Below, one piece after another: positions 13,741 through 25,617 of a stretch of DNA of 64,000 nt. The position numbers and the translations under genes are program-made. Source of the DNA: Eopsaltria australis (lineage: Eukaryota > Chordata > Aves > Passeriformes > Petroicidae); the NCBI GenBank assembly GCA_034509425.1, contig JAVTVJ010000294.1:248001-312000 (forward strand). The letters are read 5' to 3'. The notes below the pieces were generated by a model that searched no databases, was not told the DNA's origin, and saw nothing but the letters and a program-made list of their open reading frames with translations. Each line of letters starts with the position of its first letter. The first letter of the stretch is position 1.

Positions 13741-14689
13741 TTTTTTATCCTACCCACAGATTTGTTTTTTGAAAGATTATCACTTTTGCAGGTTTGTATA
13801 GTCCTCTGGTTTTGCTGAATGGTAGGCAGCTTTGCTCTGTATGCTGAGAATTGTCAAGTATCCTAACATGCATGCATTCCCACCCTCATCCTCCAGAGAG
13901 ATGTCAAATTCTCTCTGTTTTCTTATTTTTGCAGTTATTCATTTTTCTGCTTCATCCATTTAATCTGTGCTCAAGGGTCAACTAGACCTAAATGAGATAT
14001 TCCCTCCCTTTCTCACCCACACTCTTCTCTCTCTATTTACCTTTTTCACCTCTCTGTAAGTAGAAGGCTCTAAATCTCATAAAATATTTTTAGGGCTAAT
14101 TGTGAGAGGTTAATAAATGATTTGATCTCTCTTCAGGATTTAAATTATATGAATACAGGAAGAATTCACAGTGTAGTAAAACCCTTTGAAATCTGTTCCA
14201 CTAAAACTGACTCACTGTGCAACTTGGCCAAAATGTTTAGTACCAGCTCCAATACAAACTGAAAACAGCAGGAATATTGCCTCTTTCAAGGAACAGAAAA
14301 CAAACGTGTACATTTGTACACTAAGTGTTTTGGTGTGATTTTGATTCATGGAAAAATTCTCATTGATATAATTGTATTTGAACCACTACTCTAAGCCATT
14401 ATAAAATGGGAACTCAGATTTGGGTCAGCAAGACTGGCTGCAAGGTTTTATGGATTAGTGTTTCTAAAGCCACTTGAAAGGGAAAGGTTTATAGAAAACA
14501 AATGTAAATCTGGGTAATAAGAATTCTGGATGCAGTTTTAATGGAAAAGCAGTGATTTTTTTGCATATATAAAATTTGCAGAGATGTGAAGATTTTGTCA
14601 ACATTTCCATGGGTAAGTTATTAAAAATCTTCTACACAGTATGAAATATGCCATATTAATAAGGCTAGAAAGGGGTGCTCTGTTATATA

Positions 14690-15000
14690 TTATGCGTCAA
14701 CGGAGAAAAGGTGAAATTGTTTGCAACTATGTGAAAGGAAAACAAACCTCTTCTCAAAAACACTGTGCATTTTCTTCACAATAAGTTGTCAAAAATATTA
14801 TTCAGCGGCTCATTTGGGATAAAAAGGCCCTTTGCAATGCCAGCCTGTTCAGGGGACAAAGCTGCATAATTTTGCCCATTACTCTGGCAAAGTGCTAGTG
14901 GAATTTCTCTCTCACATTAAAGGAAAGCTGTTTGCCTCCATCTACAGCTCTGAGGTCCCTTGTGGTAAAGTTGCTAGGAAAATGGTAAGTCATATCTATG
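14690..15000. promoter_or_regulatory. Candidate conserved non-coding block, or a small exon
   Basis: This roughly 300-base block has balanced composition, no simple repeat, and a plus-strand frame of 68 codons (14832-15038) without a known domain. A good splice-donor match (GTAAGT at 14985) lies near its right side and a pyrimidine-rich acceptor-like CTACAG ends at 14947, which would define an exon of only 37 nt. I favour a conserved regulatory element over an exon, but neither is shown by the sequence alone. Confidence 0.3.
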
Positions 15001-15714
15001 AAAAATTGCATAAGTTCCACATACCCCCCTACACCTGACATTTTTCTCCTTTTCTGCTATTTGTTCAGCCACAATAAATGCCTAGCCTTTGTTGTGTAAT
15101 GGAGTAGCTGGCAACGGGACATTTAACTTACCAGACCTCTGCAGTGCAGAAACAGAATGAAAAAAATCCAAGCTAACTAAACAGTCTTTCAGCACTATAG
15201 GATTGGTGGCAGAGCTCTGGACTAAGTGTGGGGATTAGGTCATCAAAGGCAGTAGATTTTTACTACCCGCCCCTTAAAGCAGGCAACACAGATAAGTAGA
15301 AAACACTTCCTGCAGCAGGCATTTCCCCAGCAGTCACCACAGTGTCATTCCACATTGCAGGACAGCTGTGATCCCTTCAAAGCACAGGGCAGAGGTACAG
15401 CTGCTTCAGCATTGATTCCCACCACCATCAGTAGTCCTGATTTAATCCTCCACTCTCTAAAGACCATCTTCTGCTCATGCTGCCTCTCCTGCACAAGCTG
15501 GCAGAGATGCCTTGACCAGAAAGGGAGGAAACACCACTGTGAGGATGGGGAGCTTCAGGGGAGGTCCCATTATCCTGGTGAATCTTCCTCTAAGGTTTCT
15601 GAACCCCCAAAGACAAACATTGCTAGTCTTCCAAGAGCCATAAGGGGATCTCTCTATTGGGAGGCTGTCAGAGACTGAAAATAGTTCATGCCTCAAACAT
15701 TGATATAAAGTTTT
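15001..15714. other. Unique non-coding DNA left of an LTR
   Basis: Mixed-composition DNA with short open frames on both strands at 15355-15696 and no known domain. It may include more of the adjacent retroelement, since the left edge of the LTR is not sharp. Confidence 0.5.
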
Positions 15715-16560
15715 GATCAGAGAAGCCTCCCTGAAGATACCTGACTAGGACTTTGAACTGAGTCAAACTGCTGAGATTAGATAAAGGGAAAAGCCAATTG
15801 TTCAATCAACTCAGTCTGGGGGAAAGGAATGCGTCTACAGAGGCTGAAGCCACGAGCTGTAGTGAGAATAATTTCTGGCTGAGTTTGGGGTGGGGGCAGA
15901 GCACAGCTCACAGAAGCCAAGTTTGCACAGTCTTACCCCCCAGCTGAAGGGGAGAGGAGGATGGCATAACCTCTGATCAGAGGCAATACACACGCATCCT
16001 CCAGTACACAAACTGGCCCAGCTGTGGAACCCCCAACCCCACAAGCCACATCCACGGGACTCTCACGTGAGAGGCAGCTGAGGGGGAGTCACAATCTATC
16101 ACAGACCCCCCCAAAGTGCTCCCCAGACGCCTTGCACCACAGGAGTGCACGTGATGCAAGCAGAGTCTGCTGCTGGAGGCTGCCCCCTCCCCCAGGGGGA
16201 CATGCCCAGACATTTCCACCTGGCCTGAGTGTATATCAACCCATGGCATTCTGTGCTTTTGGGGGGACTTCCACCACCGAGACCAGCTGAAGAGGACATC
16301 AGGACACCAGTGGGACCCACGGAGTGGTGATACTTCTTTGTCCCTGTCCCTCTCTGTGCCCCCCATCTTTCTCTCTACTCCCCCTTTTCTCTCTTTTCTT
16401 CTCTCTCTCTCTCTCTCTCTCATATTTACTATCAAATAAAACCCATACTATTGATTGGCATATGGTCCCGCTTGTACCTTAATTCAGGCAGAGGTATTTC
16501 CAAAGAACCTTAATAATTGGATCATAAGAGAGGGAAATACGAGTCAAAAATTTCCAGGGT
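15715..16560 (+). mobile_element. Probable avian endogenous-retrovirus LTR, degraded
   Basis: The segment is GC-richer than its flanks and has an LTR-like order: a GC-rich body (about 15840-16320), a pyrimidine-rich tract ending in a CT microsatellite (about 16330-16421), then AATAAA at 16435-16440 followed by a short downstream part. The stretch around the CT repeat and polyadenylation signal matches my memory of a common songbird LTR family. Sequence to about 16560 may be the LTR end plus the first internal bases. No gag, pol or env frame accompanies it, so it is a solo or truncated copy. Boundaries are approximate, no target-site duplication was identified, and the family was not confirmed by search. 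Confidence 0.6.
16399..16421 (+). repeat. (CT)n microsatellite inside the LTR
   Basis: About eleven CT units sit at the end of a longer pyrimidine-rich stretch (16330-16421), directly before the polyadenylation signal of the surrounding LTR. Confidence 0.9.
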
Positions 16561-16731
16561 GTATTGAAAGAAAAAAAAAAAAATCTGCGTTTTACTCTCT
16601 TGTAAGAAATTACAGGTCATCGTGTCACTATGGTTTTACTTTCAGACAGTCAAGTCTCAGGTGTTATCCTTTACCAACTGGAGGCAGAAATAATCCCCTT
16701 TCCCCTGAGCCTGCAGATTGCACATTCCCAG

Positions 16732-16745
16732 GCGCCATCTACTGG
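16732..16745 (-). promoter_or_regulatory. CTCF core motif match
   Basis: Read on the minus strand the 14 bases are CCAGTAGATGGCGC, which fit every position of the degenerate CTCF core CCASYAGRKGGCRS. The site lies in a local CpG-rich patch: I count 11 CpG dinucleotides between about 16730 and 16955, far denser than most of the window. CTCF binds such sites to anchor chromatin loops and boundaries. It lies roughly 170 bases beyond the right edge of the LTR. Occupancy cannot be judged from sequence. Confidence 0.55.
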
Positions 16746-16955
16746 TGTTCCACCTGGAGCCGCTTCCAAGCACACGAGCATCCTTCGCTCTGGGGTTTGG
16801 CAGGGCGCGGACTCGACAAACCTGTGTTCCTGCGAGTTTCAAGAAAGCACAGAGAGGGGTAAAACAGGAAAAGAGAGCTCCTGCTCTGGGCCTGGGGAAA
16901 GACAGCCGCCAGAACCAGCTCCGGGAAATGCTTCAGCCTGAATTTCATCAGACGA

Positions 16956-19900
16956 GAGCAGAGAATTCAGCCAGAACATCCAAAGCCATGCAAAACTGGA
17001 CCTCATTTGTCCTTGTGAAACTTCCCATTTCGATTTCTTCATCCAAGTAAGGAAAAGTCTTGAAAGAATATATTCAGTAAACCCAGATCTCATAGATCAT
17101 ATGACTAAATTCCCAGAACTTTCAAGATGATTTTCTACAAAAATTCTCTAAATATTGTATTTTTCTCAAGACAGAGAGTAGAGAAAAACACCTTTGTTAG
17201 TTGGTAAATCTCTATCATTTTCACTAGCAAAACTAATTAAAATATATTTTATTCAGTTTTACTAAGTCCTGTTTGTTTTGCATTTTTTCTTTCCTAATTA
17301 TCTTCCCTCCCTTTTTGTAGTTAGTTTTAGAAAATAATCTTTTATTCTTTTCTGTAAAAACTTTGTTGAATTTCAAGCAAATTTGCTAAAATGCTTGATA
17401 CCTAAGCAAAGGATAACTACTTACTAGGAAAAGTATGGACTAAAAAATATCTTCAAGGCAACTTTGAATATTCTCAGTTCTGAAGAAGTTCTTTGAAGAT
17501 ATCATCCCAGCTCTCTCACCTGGAGGCTTTCATACCCTGAAGTAGCTCAGAGCATCTACTGAAGTATCCGGAGGCTCAGTGGCAGGTGCCTTAGAAGTCA
17601 TTATGGTAATGCATTCCTGATTCCTGGGGACTAACTGTTCTTACCTGATGGGACTGTCCCACAGGGGTTGTGTTTGTGGTGTTCACCACCACTGCCAGTT
17701 CATAATGGCCCTTTGCTGATGGGCAACATCCAGGATGTTTCGTACACCCACTGCTCCCACATATGAATCAGGAGTCTGGGTTCTTCAGAGGACCAAAAAT
17801 ACCACACATTTCCATCTCCCCTCAATTATAGTAGACTTGGAATTAGTTTAAAATATAAAGGCATAACCCCCTGCCCAGTAGCCAAAATATCTACAGCCGT
17901 TGTCAGCAAAATTTGGTTTGAACATTCCTCTGCATATTCTCACCCAACAAGCCAGACGCTTACTGAAAAAATGGAGTGGTTTTCAAATCATGTTAAAGAA
18001 ATTAGGACTTAAAATAAACATGTCACTACATTTTTTGTTAGAAACTCCCCAGTTTTGGTGAGCTTTCTATGCAGAAACCTTCCCCTATTCAAGTACTCAA
18101 GAAGTCAAATATCTGCAAAACCGTCTGTACAAATCTCAGAAGAGGATTTTTGCACTTGTAATGGTCCTGATCTGTAACAAATTGATGTAATTTCCCATGA
18201 AGGAAAAGAATAAATCACAAAGCACAAAAAAGTGCCTCAAATAACAGACTCAGGAACCAATCTCCCTATCAAGGAAACAGAATCTCAGTGTAAGTCACCC
18301 AAAAAGGTTAAGCAGCAGACCTCCACAGCACCCTGCCCAAATCCAAGATCCCATGGGCTTTGTTACTTGTGAGAAATTCCACCTACTACTATTAAAAAAA
18401 AAAAAAAAGGCCAACATAATCCAGCAATGTGGCCTTTGGCTCCTTGAAATGAATGCTAATCCTCCCTTACACCATGAGTCAGGAGAGGGTTGGTCTGTGG
18501 CTGACAAACTGTCCAGTTTAGGATTCAAGACAGACTGGGTCATGGCCCAGGCTTATCACAAGTGTGGCATCTTTCTGCAGACAGATTAGATTTTCTAGCA
18601 TTTGGTTTGGCCTTTGTAAAGCATTTGCTGGCTGTCCCATCTTGATCCATCTATTGGGGGCAGAAGATTGGTTTTATATTGTGCAAAGATGGTGCCACTT
18701 GTAGAGGTCCTAATCTTGTAACGCAATTCAATATAATAAGTCACCATTTCAAAGGAACTTCCTGTAATATTTTTGTGCTACTCAAACTGACTGCCTTCTG
18801 TTCCCTAGGCCCCAAACAATAATAATTACCATAGCTTCCCTCAGTACCCCAGTTATGCTCCCATATATTAATTATAATGAAAATGACCTTTTAATATTGA
18901 TAATCTGCACCTTTGTTCAGATACATTTCCTTACATACTGGAGGTTAATAAGATGCACACAGAAGAGCTAGATGAAGGTTAATTTACTTCTGTTTACTCG
19001 TTGATACTAAAATCCAGGACATAAGAAAAAGGAAAGAACAATTTCAAATGCAACCATTCTGCTGAGAACTCAGTGGATACTTTTCTTTATAATTATTATT
19101 AATGCTTTCCTCCCATAGAAATATAGTGCAGACAAGTTATCACCAATGAAGAATTACAAAAGCACATCTGTGCAGCAAAGGTCAGACAAGATTAAAAGAG
19201 CTAGTCCTATTTAGGTGTTTTGTAATACAGGATTCTGAGTCCCAGGGAAGCCAGGATGAAACTTTTGGGCCTCAGAGACTTCATACTTCAACTTACCTAA
19301 AAATACCAGGAAGAAACCAAGACCTTTGCAAGTCATCAGGGATTTGTTTTCTTACTCAGCTGACTACTAGAGGAAGCTTCCTCTCGAATAATCAATGCAC
19401 TCCACCCCTAGCAGAATTTGTACCAGGCAGTGGTCAAATATGCTTAAAGCACGGTCAGCACCTGAGGTAAATGTCATTGGTTCCCCTGAGATCTGAGAGT
19501 TCAAGTCTTTAATACAGGTAGTTTAGTACTTTTATGCAAAGCAAGCCCATTCCTTTCTCTAAAATCAGCCAAGCGCCCTCTCACAGAGAACTGTAAAACC
19601 ACCAGCCACTTCTCAGAGAGGATGCCAATAGCAAACACCTTTTGTAAAGGCCTAATTCAAAATTGATTTCTCTGGATGTACATGAAGAATGCAGTCTTTT
19701 CTGATTAAGTCCTCTACTTTAAAAAAAAAAAAAAATCTTTGTTGCTGTTAGGCCTGGTTTGCCCCAGTTTTGCTTTTGCCTAATTGCCATTTCTGTCTAT
19801 GCTTCTACCTAGATTTGGTTTTCCTATTCCCAGTCACCCTCATATTACCCCTTATCATCCACATTTGGAAGAATTGAAATGACATTTATTGCCTTCCTCC

Positions 19901-20324
19901 TGCCAATGCAAGCATCTTCTGCTGCCTTACAAAAATAGTGGTCATCTTATGGCAGAACATAAATTCTATTGGATACTTCAGTCACAGCATCTGTGTGGCT
20001 GAACCCAATTTATGTAACATTTATTAACTTATGGGCATTAACTAGTTGGGTCTGTTTGAAACAATAGGGAAATGGGTTTGCTTAATTTGGTTTGATTTAG
20101 GGTTTTTGTTTGCTTATTTTAAATAACCCAGCCTGGAGATTATTGCAGTTGACAGTTTGGACATTAAGAGAGCTGTTTGGGAATACTGTAGTGTACCAGA
20201 GTGGGTATGGAGCACAGGCTCAGCAGTTACATAAACCACCCCATGCTTTTACCCATATATACATGTACATAATACATATTCTGCAGTAACAGAGTTCAGT
20301 ATATTGCAGGAGTTCCTCTCTGCA
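16956..20324. other. Unique AT-rich non-coding DNA
   Basis: No gene or dated transposon is recognisable. Short A runs occur near 18392-18407 and 19722-19735. The segment at 17510-17800 is less AT-rich and unassigned. The stretch at 18820-18920 is rich in TAAT-type sites and could be regulatory. Confidence 0.6.
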
Positions 20325-20327
20325 TAC

Positions 20328-20945
20328 AGAAGTACAGAATCAATTAGTTGGGAAAAGACCTCTGAGATCATCAAGTCCAACCTATGACCAAACACCACCT
20401 CGTCAGCCACACCATGGTACTGAGTGCCACGTCCAGGCTCTCCTTAAACACCTCCAGGGACGGTGACTCCACCATCTCCCTGGGCAGCCCATTCCAATGT
20501 CCAATCACCCTTTCTGTGGAGAAATTCTTCCTGATGTCCAGGCTAAACCTCCCCTGGTGCAGCTTGAGGCTGTGTCCTCTTATCCTGTCCCTGGCTGCCT
20601 GGGAGAAGTGATCAAACCCCATTTGGCTACAGCCTCCTGTCAGGGAGTTGTAGAGAGTGATGAGGTCTCCCTGGAGCCTCCTTTTCTCCACGCTAAACAC
20701 CCCCATCTGCCTCAGCTGCTCTTTACAAGACTTGTGCTCCAGACCCTTCACCAGCCTTGTTTCCCTTCTCTGGACGTGCTCCAGCATCTCAACATTGTTC
20801 CTAAACTGAGTGGCTGAGAAAGGGACACAGGACTCAAGGTGCAGCCTAACCAGTGGTGAGTACAGGGGAACAATCACTTCCCTAGTCCTGCTGGCCACAC
20901 CCTTCCCCAAAAGCCTTGGCTTCCTGACTTTCCTAACAGACACAA
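20328..20945 (-). mobile_element. 5'-truncated CR1 LINE, ORF2 C-terminus and 3' UTR
   Basis: The minus strand holds 190 codons without a stop (20943 down to 20371) that match the C-terminal part of the CR1 reverse-transcriptase polyprotein. Recognisable segments in order are [17 protein letters not shown], then [19 protein letters not shown], then [16 protein letters not shown], then a [24 protein letters not shown] motif. The 3' UTR of about 40 bases, with the diagnostic AGACCTCTGAGATCATCAAG-type block, runs to about 20328. CR1 elements move by target-primed reverse transcription and are usually 5'-truncated like this one. The endonuclease and the catalytic part of the reverse transcriptase are missing, so the copy is dead. 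The first 20 or so codons of the frame fit the family poorly. The intact frame suggests a moderately young insertion, possibly of the CR1-J/Y type. Confidence 0.93.
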
Positions 20946-21259
20946 ATGGTTAGGATTAGCTGCACTACTGGCCTTATTGTGTTGGCCTCCATGCAGAAGT
21001 TTTTTCTCCAACAAATCTCAGAGTTCTCAGCCATTGCAGGACAAAGTTAATGTCATTCACCCTTCTTTCATCAGAGGGAAATCGAGCCTATATTTTCACA
21101 ACATACTGGCTGTTCCATAAAAACAACTCTGGAGTAGCTGATATCTGTAACTCTTTGCCCTCACTTCTGATATTTAGCTCATGCCCCCACACACCTTTTC
21201 AGATCCAGTCTCTGTGTTAGCTCATATGCCAGGGAAGTCCCTCTTTAAAATTCTGAGCA
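20946..21259. other. Unique non-coding DNA
   Basis: Flanking DNA of the CR1 truncation point with no recognisable feature. The left edge could still contain diverged CR1 sequence. Confidence 0.5.
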
Positions 21260-21540
21260 ATTCTTAACTAACGTTCCTGCTCGTTAACCCCTTTAAGCCT
21301 TAATGAGCTTAACTTCTACTTGTCTTTATTCATTTAATACATAGACTATCACCAGTTTTCAGAACAGTCTGGATATTTGTGAGGTTTTTTTTAATTAGCA
21401 GCAGCTAATTGAAAGGACAGTTTCTGGATAAAAAAGAAAGTGACTGTTAAAGCAAATGCATGGCAATGCTGTGTTGTACCAATTAGCAGAAATGGAAAAA
21501 CTAACAATGGCCTGGTGAGAATGCATTGCTTTTAAAATCT
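21260..21540. promoter_or_regulatory. Candidate enhancer-like block with paired homeodomain sites
   Basis: The block contains a perfect inverted repeat AATTAGC-AGCA-GCTAATT at 21393-21410, giving two homeodomain-type cores in opposite orientation. A further CAATTAGC lies near 21480 and an ACAATGG SOX-type site near 21505. There is no long open frame or simple repeat. Such clustering is typical of conserved developmental enhancers, but conservation has not been tested. Confidence 0.35.
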
Positions 21541-23694
21541 ATATAAAGCTATATAATATAGCTGTGTGTGTATATGTGTACTTACACCAGCTGACATAAT
21601 TCAGCCACCTGTGTCATCCGGGCAGGAGGGAAATACTCTCTTCCCTGTAGACCATATCCATCACCTTCATCCAAGTGCCCATGAGCACCTTATGAACATG
21701 AATATTGCCCAAGGATGACTTCAGCCACCACAGAGATGAATGAAGCCACCTTTAGGGCAGAAGAAAACTGTCACTTGGTAGCATATAGTAAATATTTCAA
21801 GGGTGAAGAAAACAAAACAAATCTGAAAGAGAATACAGCATTTAAATGAAGATAGGGGAAGTAGGGACAAGTAGGTGACCTGTACTGGGATCACGATAAG
21901 TGACCTAATCCAGCTGTCAACACGGACAAGACACAGTGCTCAGGTCTGTGGCTGGACAGCATTTGGTGACATTCACTGCATCCCAGGAGCCAGCAGACAG
22001 CAACTGAAAGATTTCTTCATTTTTTAACAGGTAACCTCCATCCAGGTGTTGGCCATGGCCCAGTCCTGTTGCTTTTCAGATACAACAATTTCAATAAACA
22101 GCTGAGTGTTCCCAGATTTGGGGGACTGTTTCTGGTGTATTGACAGATACATTCCAGTCAATAATGAAAACTACTTTATACTCATAATTTGAGTATTATT
22201 TTTCTTAATTGCTATAAATGCCATTGTGGTTAAGAGACTATATCCAGATTCTCAAAATTATTTAAAAGTCTAATGCCAATTTAAGTCCCTAATCCACACT
22301 GATTTCCCTGGGAATTAGAAAGTAAAATACCTTTAAGAAGTTGAGCTGTAGTTCTTGTAAGAAAATTAACATGTACCCTCCAGAAAGATTATAAATTATT
22401 TGGTATGATATATTCAAAAGTCAATGGCTTTAGCATGCATTATGCTTTATAAGTGGCTCATTTATTTCAATATCTTGAAAACTTTTAAAGCAAGACACTT
22501 TCTAAAGACATTATCTAATTATTTCTTAGCTTCAGAGATCAGGAGAACACACACACAGGAAGATACATACATACAGATGTGTAAACAGCTGTTAATGTTA
22601 TTTTGTACTTCAAGAGAAGTTTTAAAAAGTATGAACCCCGTTCAATACACCAGGACTATACTCAGCTGCAAACTTCTCTAGCTGTGAGCATTAACTCAGG
22701 TAAACAGTATTTTTAGTACTAATTCCAAATCCTATACATCCTTCTTGCAGTTCAGAATAACTCTGATCCCATTGAATACATTCAACATAAAATCTGTTCA
22801 TTTTAAGCAATAGACCAAAACATGTCATTTCAACATGTCATTTCAATGGAAAAAAATCCTCTAGAACTACCAAACTAGGCACAAAAGGTGGGGTTTTTTC
22901 CTCCTCTTGAAGAAAAATTCAGTTTTCTGTAAAGTTTTCAATAGAAAAAGAAAGAAAATAACAAACTCAAAAGTTTGGCATATGTTGTGAGAGCAGGAAC
23001 TGATTGAGGTTTTTTGTGCACAGAATAACTTAGTGTTTCAATTACAGAACTTCACAAGTTTTAAAAGCAGCTAAGTATCTACCTCTAGCAGCTGGGAAAT
23101 AGCCTTCTGTGTGAAACGTGAGTGGGAAAATTGACTGTAGTGTGCTAACTCAAGCGAAGGGAACAGACTCCCAAAGGGGTCACACTCCCTTGTTGCTGGA
23201 AATTAAAGGTGGATAGATTAGAAAAATTTAGAGTATTGAGTTATTCCTTTCTGAGGTCAGATTAGCTGGTTTCCTGCTGATTGCTTCTCTGGTATGAAGC
23301 CCAGAAGTCCGAGGGAAGAGAAAGACCAAAGGTAACCCATGGAAAGTTGAAATTCTTGCACTGATTTCCAAGTTCGGGTCAGTCTCTGCCCTTTGCTGCC
23401 TTTCACTGGGAACAGGTAATAAAAACAATTTAAAAAATTAATCTTAAACTGACAATCTTTGATACCCGACTCCAACCAGGATACTAAACTTTCCTGAAAC
23501 ACCTACCTGGCAGAAGGCAGAGCAGTCACCAGTTTTGCCATGGGAATTGACAACTTTTCCCAAGTATTTTGTTCCCTGCTCTCTTTCCTGGGTGACAGAC
23601 ATTCCCTCCCTTAGGCTTCCTGAGAACAAGTTTGCAGTGCTTCAGCAGAGAAGATGGTTTGCTTTGCTCTTTGGCTTCATCTCCATTCCTGAAG
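21541..23694. other. Unique AT-rich non-coding DNA
   Basis: No gene seen. A short TA/TG-rich stretch lies near 21540-21580. A 13-base unit CATGTCATTTCAA is present twice in tandem at 22821-22846, a small local duplication. Open frames at 23228-23629 on the minus strand overlap each other in different frames and have no family resemblance. Confidence 0.6.
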
Positions 23695-24020
23695 TTGTCC
23701 AAAGAGCAACAAAGTTGGTTAAGGTCTGGAGCACAGATCCTGTGAGGAGCAGCTGAAGGAGCTGGGGGTGTATAGCCTGGAGAAAAGGAGGCTCGGGAGA
23801 GACCTTGTCACTCTCTACAACCACATGAAAGGAGATTGTAGCCAGGTGAGGGTCGGTCACTTCTCTCCAGTAAAAAGCAATAGGACAAGAGGAAGCAGCT
23901 TCAAGTTGTACCAGTTGAGATTTTGATTGGATATTGGCAGAAATTTCTTCACTGAGAGGGTCTTCAAGCTTCAGAACAGCTGCCCAGGAAAGCAGTTGAG
24001 TCACCAGTCCTGGATACTTC
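23695..24020 (+). mobile_element. Decayed CR1 LINE fragment, ORF2 C-terminus
   Basis: Translating the plus strand from 23726 gives [20 protein letters not shown] and onward through a [17 protein letters not shown] segment to LDIGRNFFTERV, the same CR1 reverse-transcriptase C-terminal region as the copy at 20.3-20.9 kb but in the opposite orientation. There is an in-frame stop TGA at 23924-23926 and the match fades after about 24010. No 3' UTR is recognisable, so the copy is broken at both ends. Divergence from the other copy suggests a different or older subfamily. Confidence 0.88.
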
Positions 24021-25535
24021 CTAGGAGGGAAAGAGGTGGGTAAGTGGCTTTTCATTTCACAAAAACACTTACTCTCTTCATTCAGGGAAAAAGCTCTGCT
24101 ATTCAGAATCCAAAACTCCAAAGTGAGGTGTGGTTAATCAGACCATGTCTTCAGCTCAATCACAAAACTTTCACATTGTTATCCTTTTTGTCTGGGCTGA
24201 GTACTAAATGACAACCCTCTTTAGCAAAGCTAGCAATTTGATGATCTTGATTTTCATTAAAAAACAAGAAATCCTTTGTTTTCCTGAATAGCTGTCATTC
24301 AGCATTCATTACATAGATCTGTCAGAAATGTTTCTCCACTCTTTTTCCTTACTAATGGACTTTAGGACATTAAGTTTGATGAAAATTGTGTAGGAGATAA
24401 AAATTATTTCATGTATGTTCAGAACACTCAAGGACCATTATGTCAGTTAGAACACAAAACCTTGTTTTGAGAAACAAAATTGCATATTTCAAAACTTTGT
24501 TAGAAGGGTATGAAACAGGCTTAATTTCCATTTAGAAAAAATCCTTCTACTTTTTTTTTAATCTGAACTATTGCAACCTTCCATTTACTGAAATATAATT
24601 TTAATTAAAGCTTCAGTATTTCAAAACTCAAAATTAATTTGCTGATGTCAGTATATATATGACATATCTTTTTTGTCTTGAAAGCATTCTTTTCAACCAG
24701 AAGATTGTTTTCTTTTCTTTTCATTGAATTATGCATGTTTCATTAAATTGCAGCAAAGAGCAGTGCCCATAAGTTTCTTGTTTCCTTGTAAGAATATAGA
24801 AGGTCAGTGTCTGATTTCATCTTAGGCTGATTTACCAAATGCATTACTGAGCTACCGCTTTAAGCATGGCCATTTTCTCAGTATTCTGGCTAAATTTTAT
24901 GTATTTTTAAGTGTCTTTCTTCACAAACCTACAACAAATACAGGGTTCTTGTGCCCACAGCATTCTTTATGCAAAAGAAAAGCAGCCAGGTTGGAAGCAT
25001 ATAGCCCAAAGCTGGAGTTTGAATTAATTGTGAAACCTGCCCTAAACTCTGAGTGTCTGAGGTTACTCATTTGGACATGTCCCTCTATCAGAAATGGGGC
25101 CCACATGGACCCGGTCAATGGGGTCAAAATTGTTGGAACCAGTGCTCTTGGTCCTTGCAAATTTTTGAAGGAGGTTGACCACCTGAGACTCCTCATGAAA
25201 GAGAGCAGAGGTCACCTTGAAAACTCCAGCCACCAAAGACCCCATCCTGTCAGACACCCACATTAAATTCCATCTTGAGTTGGACACATCGGAAGCTCCC
25301 ATCCATCACCAGCTGGAATTTGCCGCCTATTAAATATGTTGCTCTCACCCCTCTTGTCTCACTGAGCAGCAAGAATTAAGTAAGAACAAAACAGGAATAA
25401 AAAACTAGAGCATGATACTGGATAATCTAGTTACTAGCTTATTTGTTTTATCTGCTTGAGGTTGGCAAGTTCTGGGTAATGGCAGTCCAAACTAATTTTG
25501 ACTGATAAAAAATAGTTCCAAAGAGGTAGTTAGTG
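24021..25535. other. Unique AT-rich non-coding DNA
   Basis: Mostly AT-rich. The segment at 24930-25370 is less AT-rich and has open frames on both strands (up to 105 codons) with no recognised family. It might be an unidentified repeat, but I cannot name it. Confidence 0.5.
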
Positions 25536-25617
25536 AGGGATGGCCATGCAGGGCCAGCAGTTGGACTCAGTGATCCTTTTGGATTCCTTTCAGCTCAGCA
25601 TATTCTGTGATTCTGAT
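25536..25617 (+). mobile_element. CR1 LINE 3' terminal fragment
   Basis: The sequence carries the CR1 3' UTR signature: TTGGACTCAGTGATCCTTTT, then a TTCCTTTCAGCTCAG block, then ATTCTGTGATTCTGAT at the very end, a form of the short terminal repeat typical of CR1. Only about 80 bases are present, a severely truncated insertion whose small frame (25540-25728) is not a gene. It is on the plus strand, like the fragment at 23.7 kb but about 1.5 kb away, so it is probably an independent insertion. Confidence 0.85.

Noticed and set aside
15977..16435. 152-codon minus-strand frame with Arg/Glu-rich start
   Set aside because: It is the antisense of the CT-rich and GC-rich part of an LTR; the Arg/Glu run is the CT microsatellite read backwards.
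22821..22846. Tandem CATGTCATTTCAA as a start of a repeat array
   Set aside because: Only two copies; a simple local duplication.
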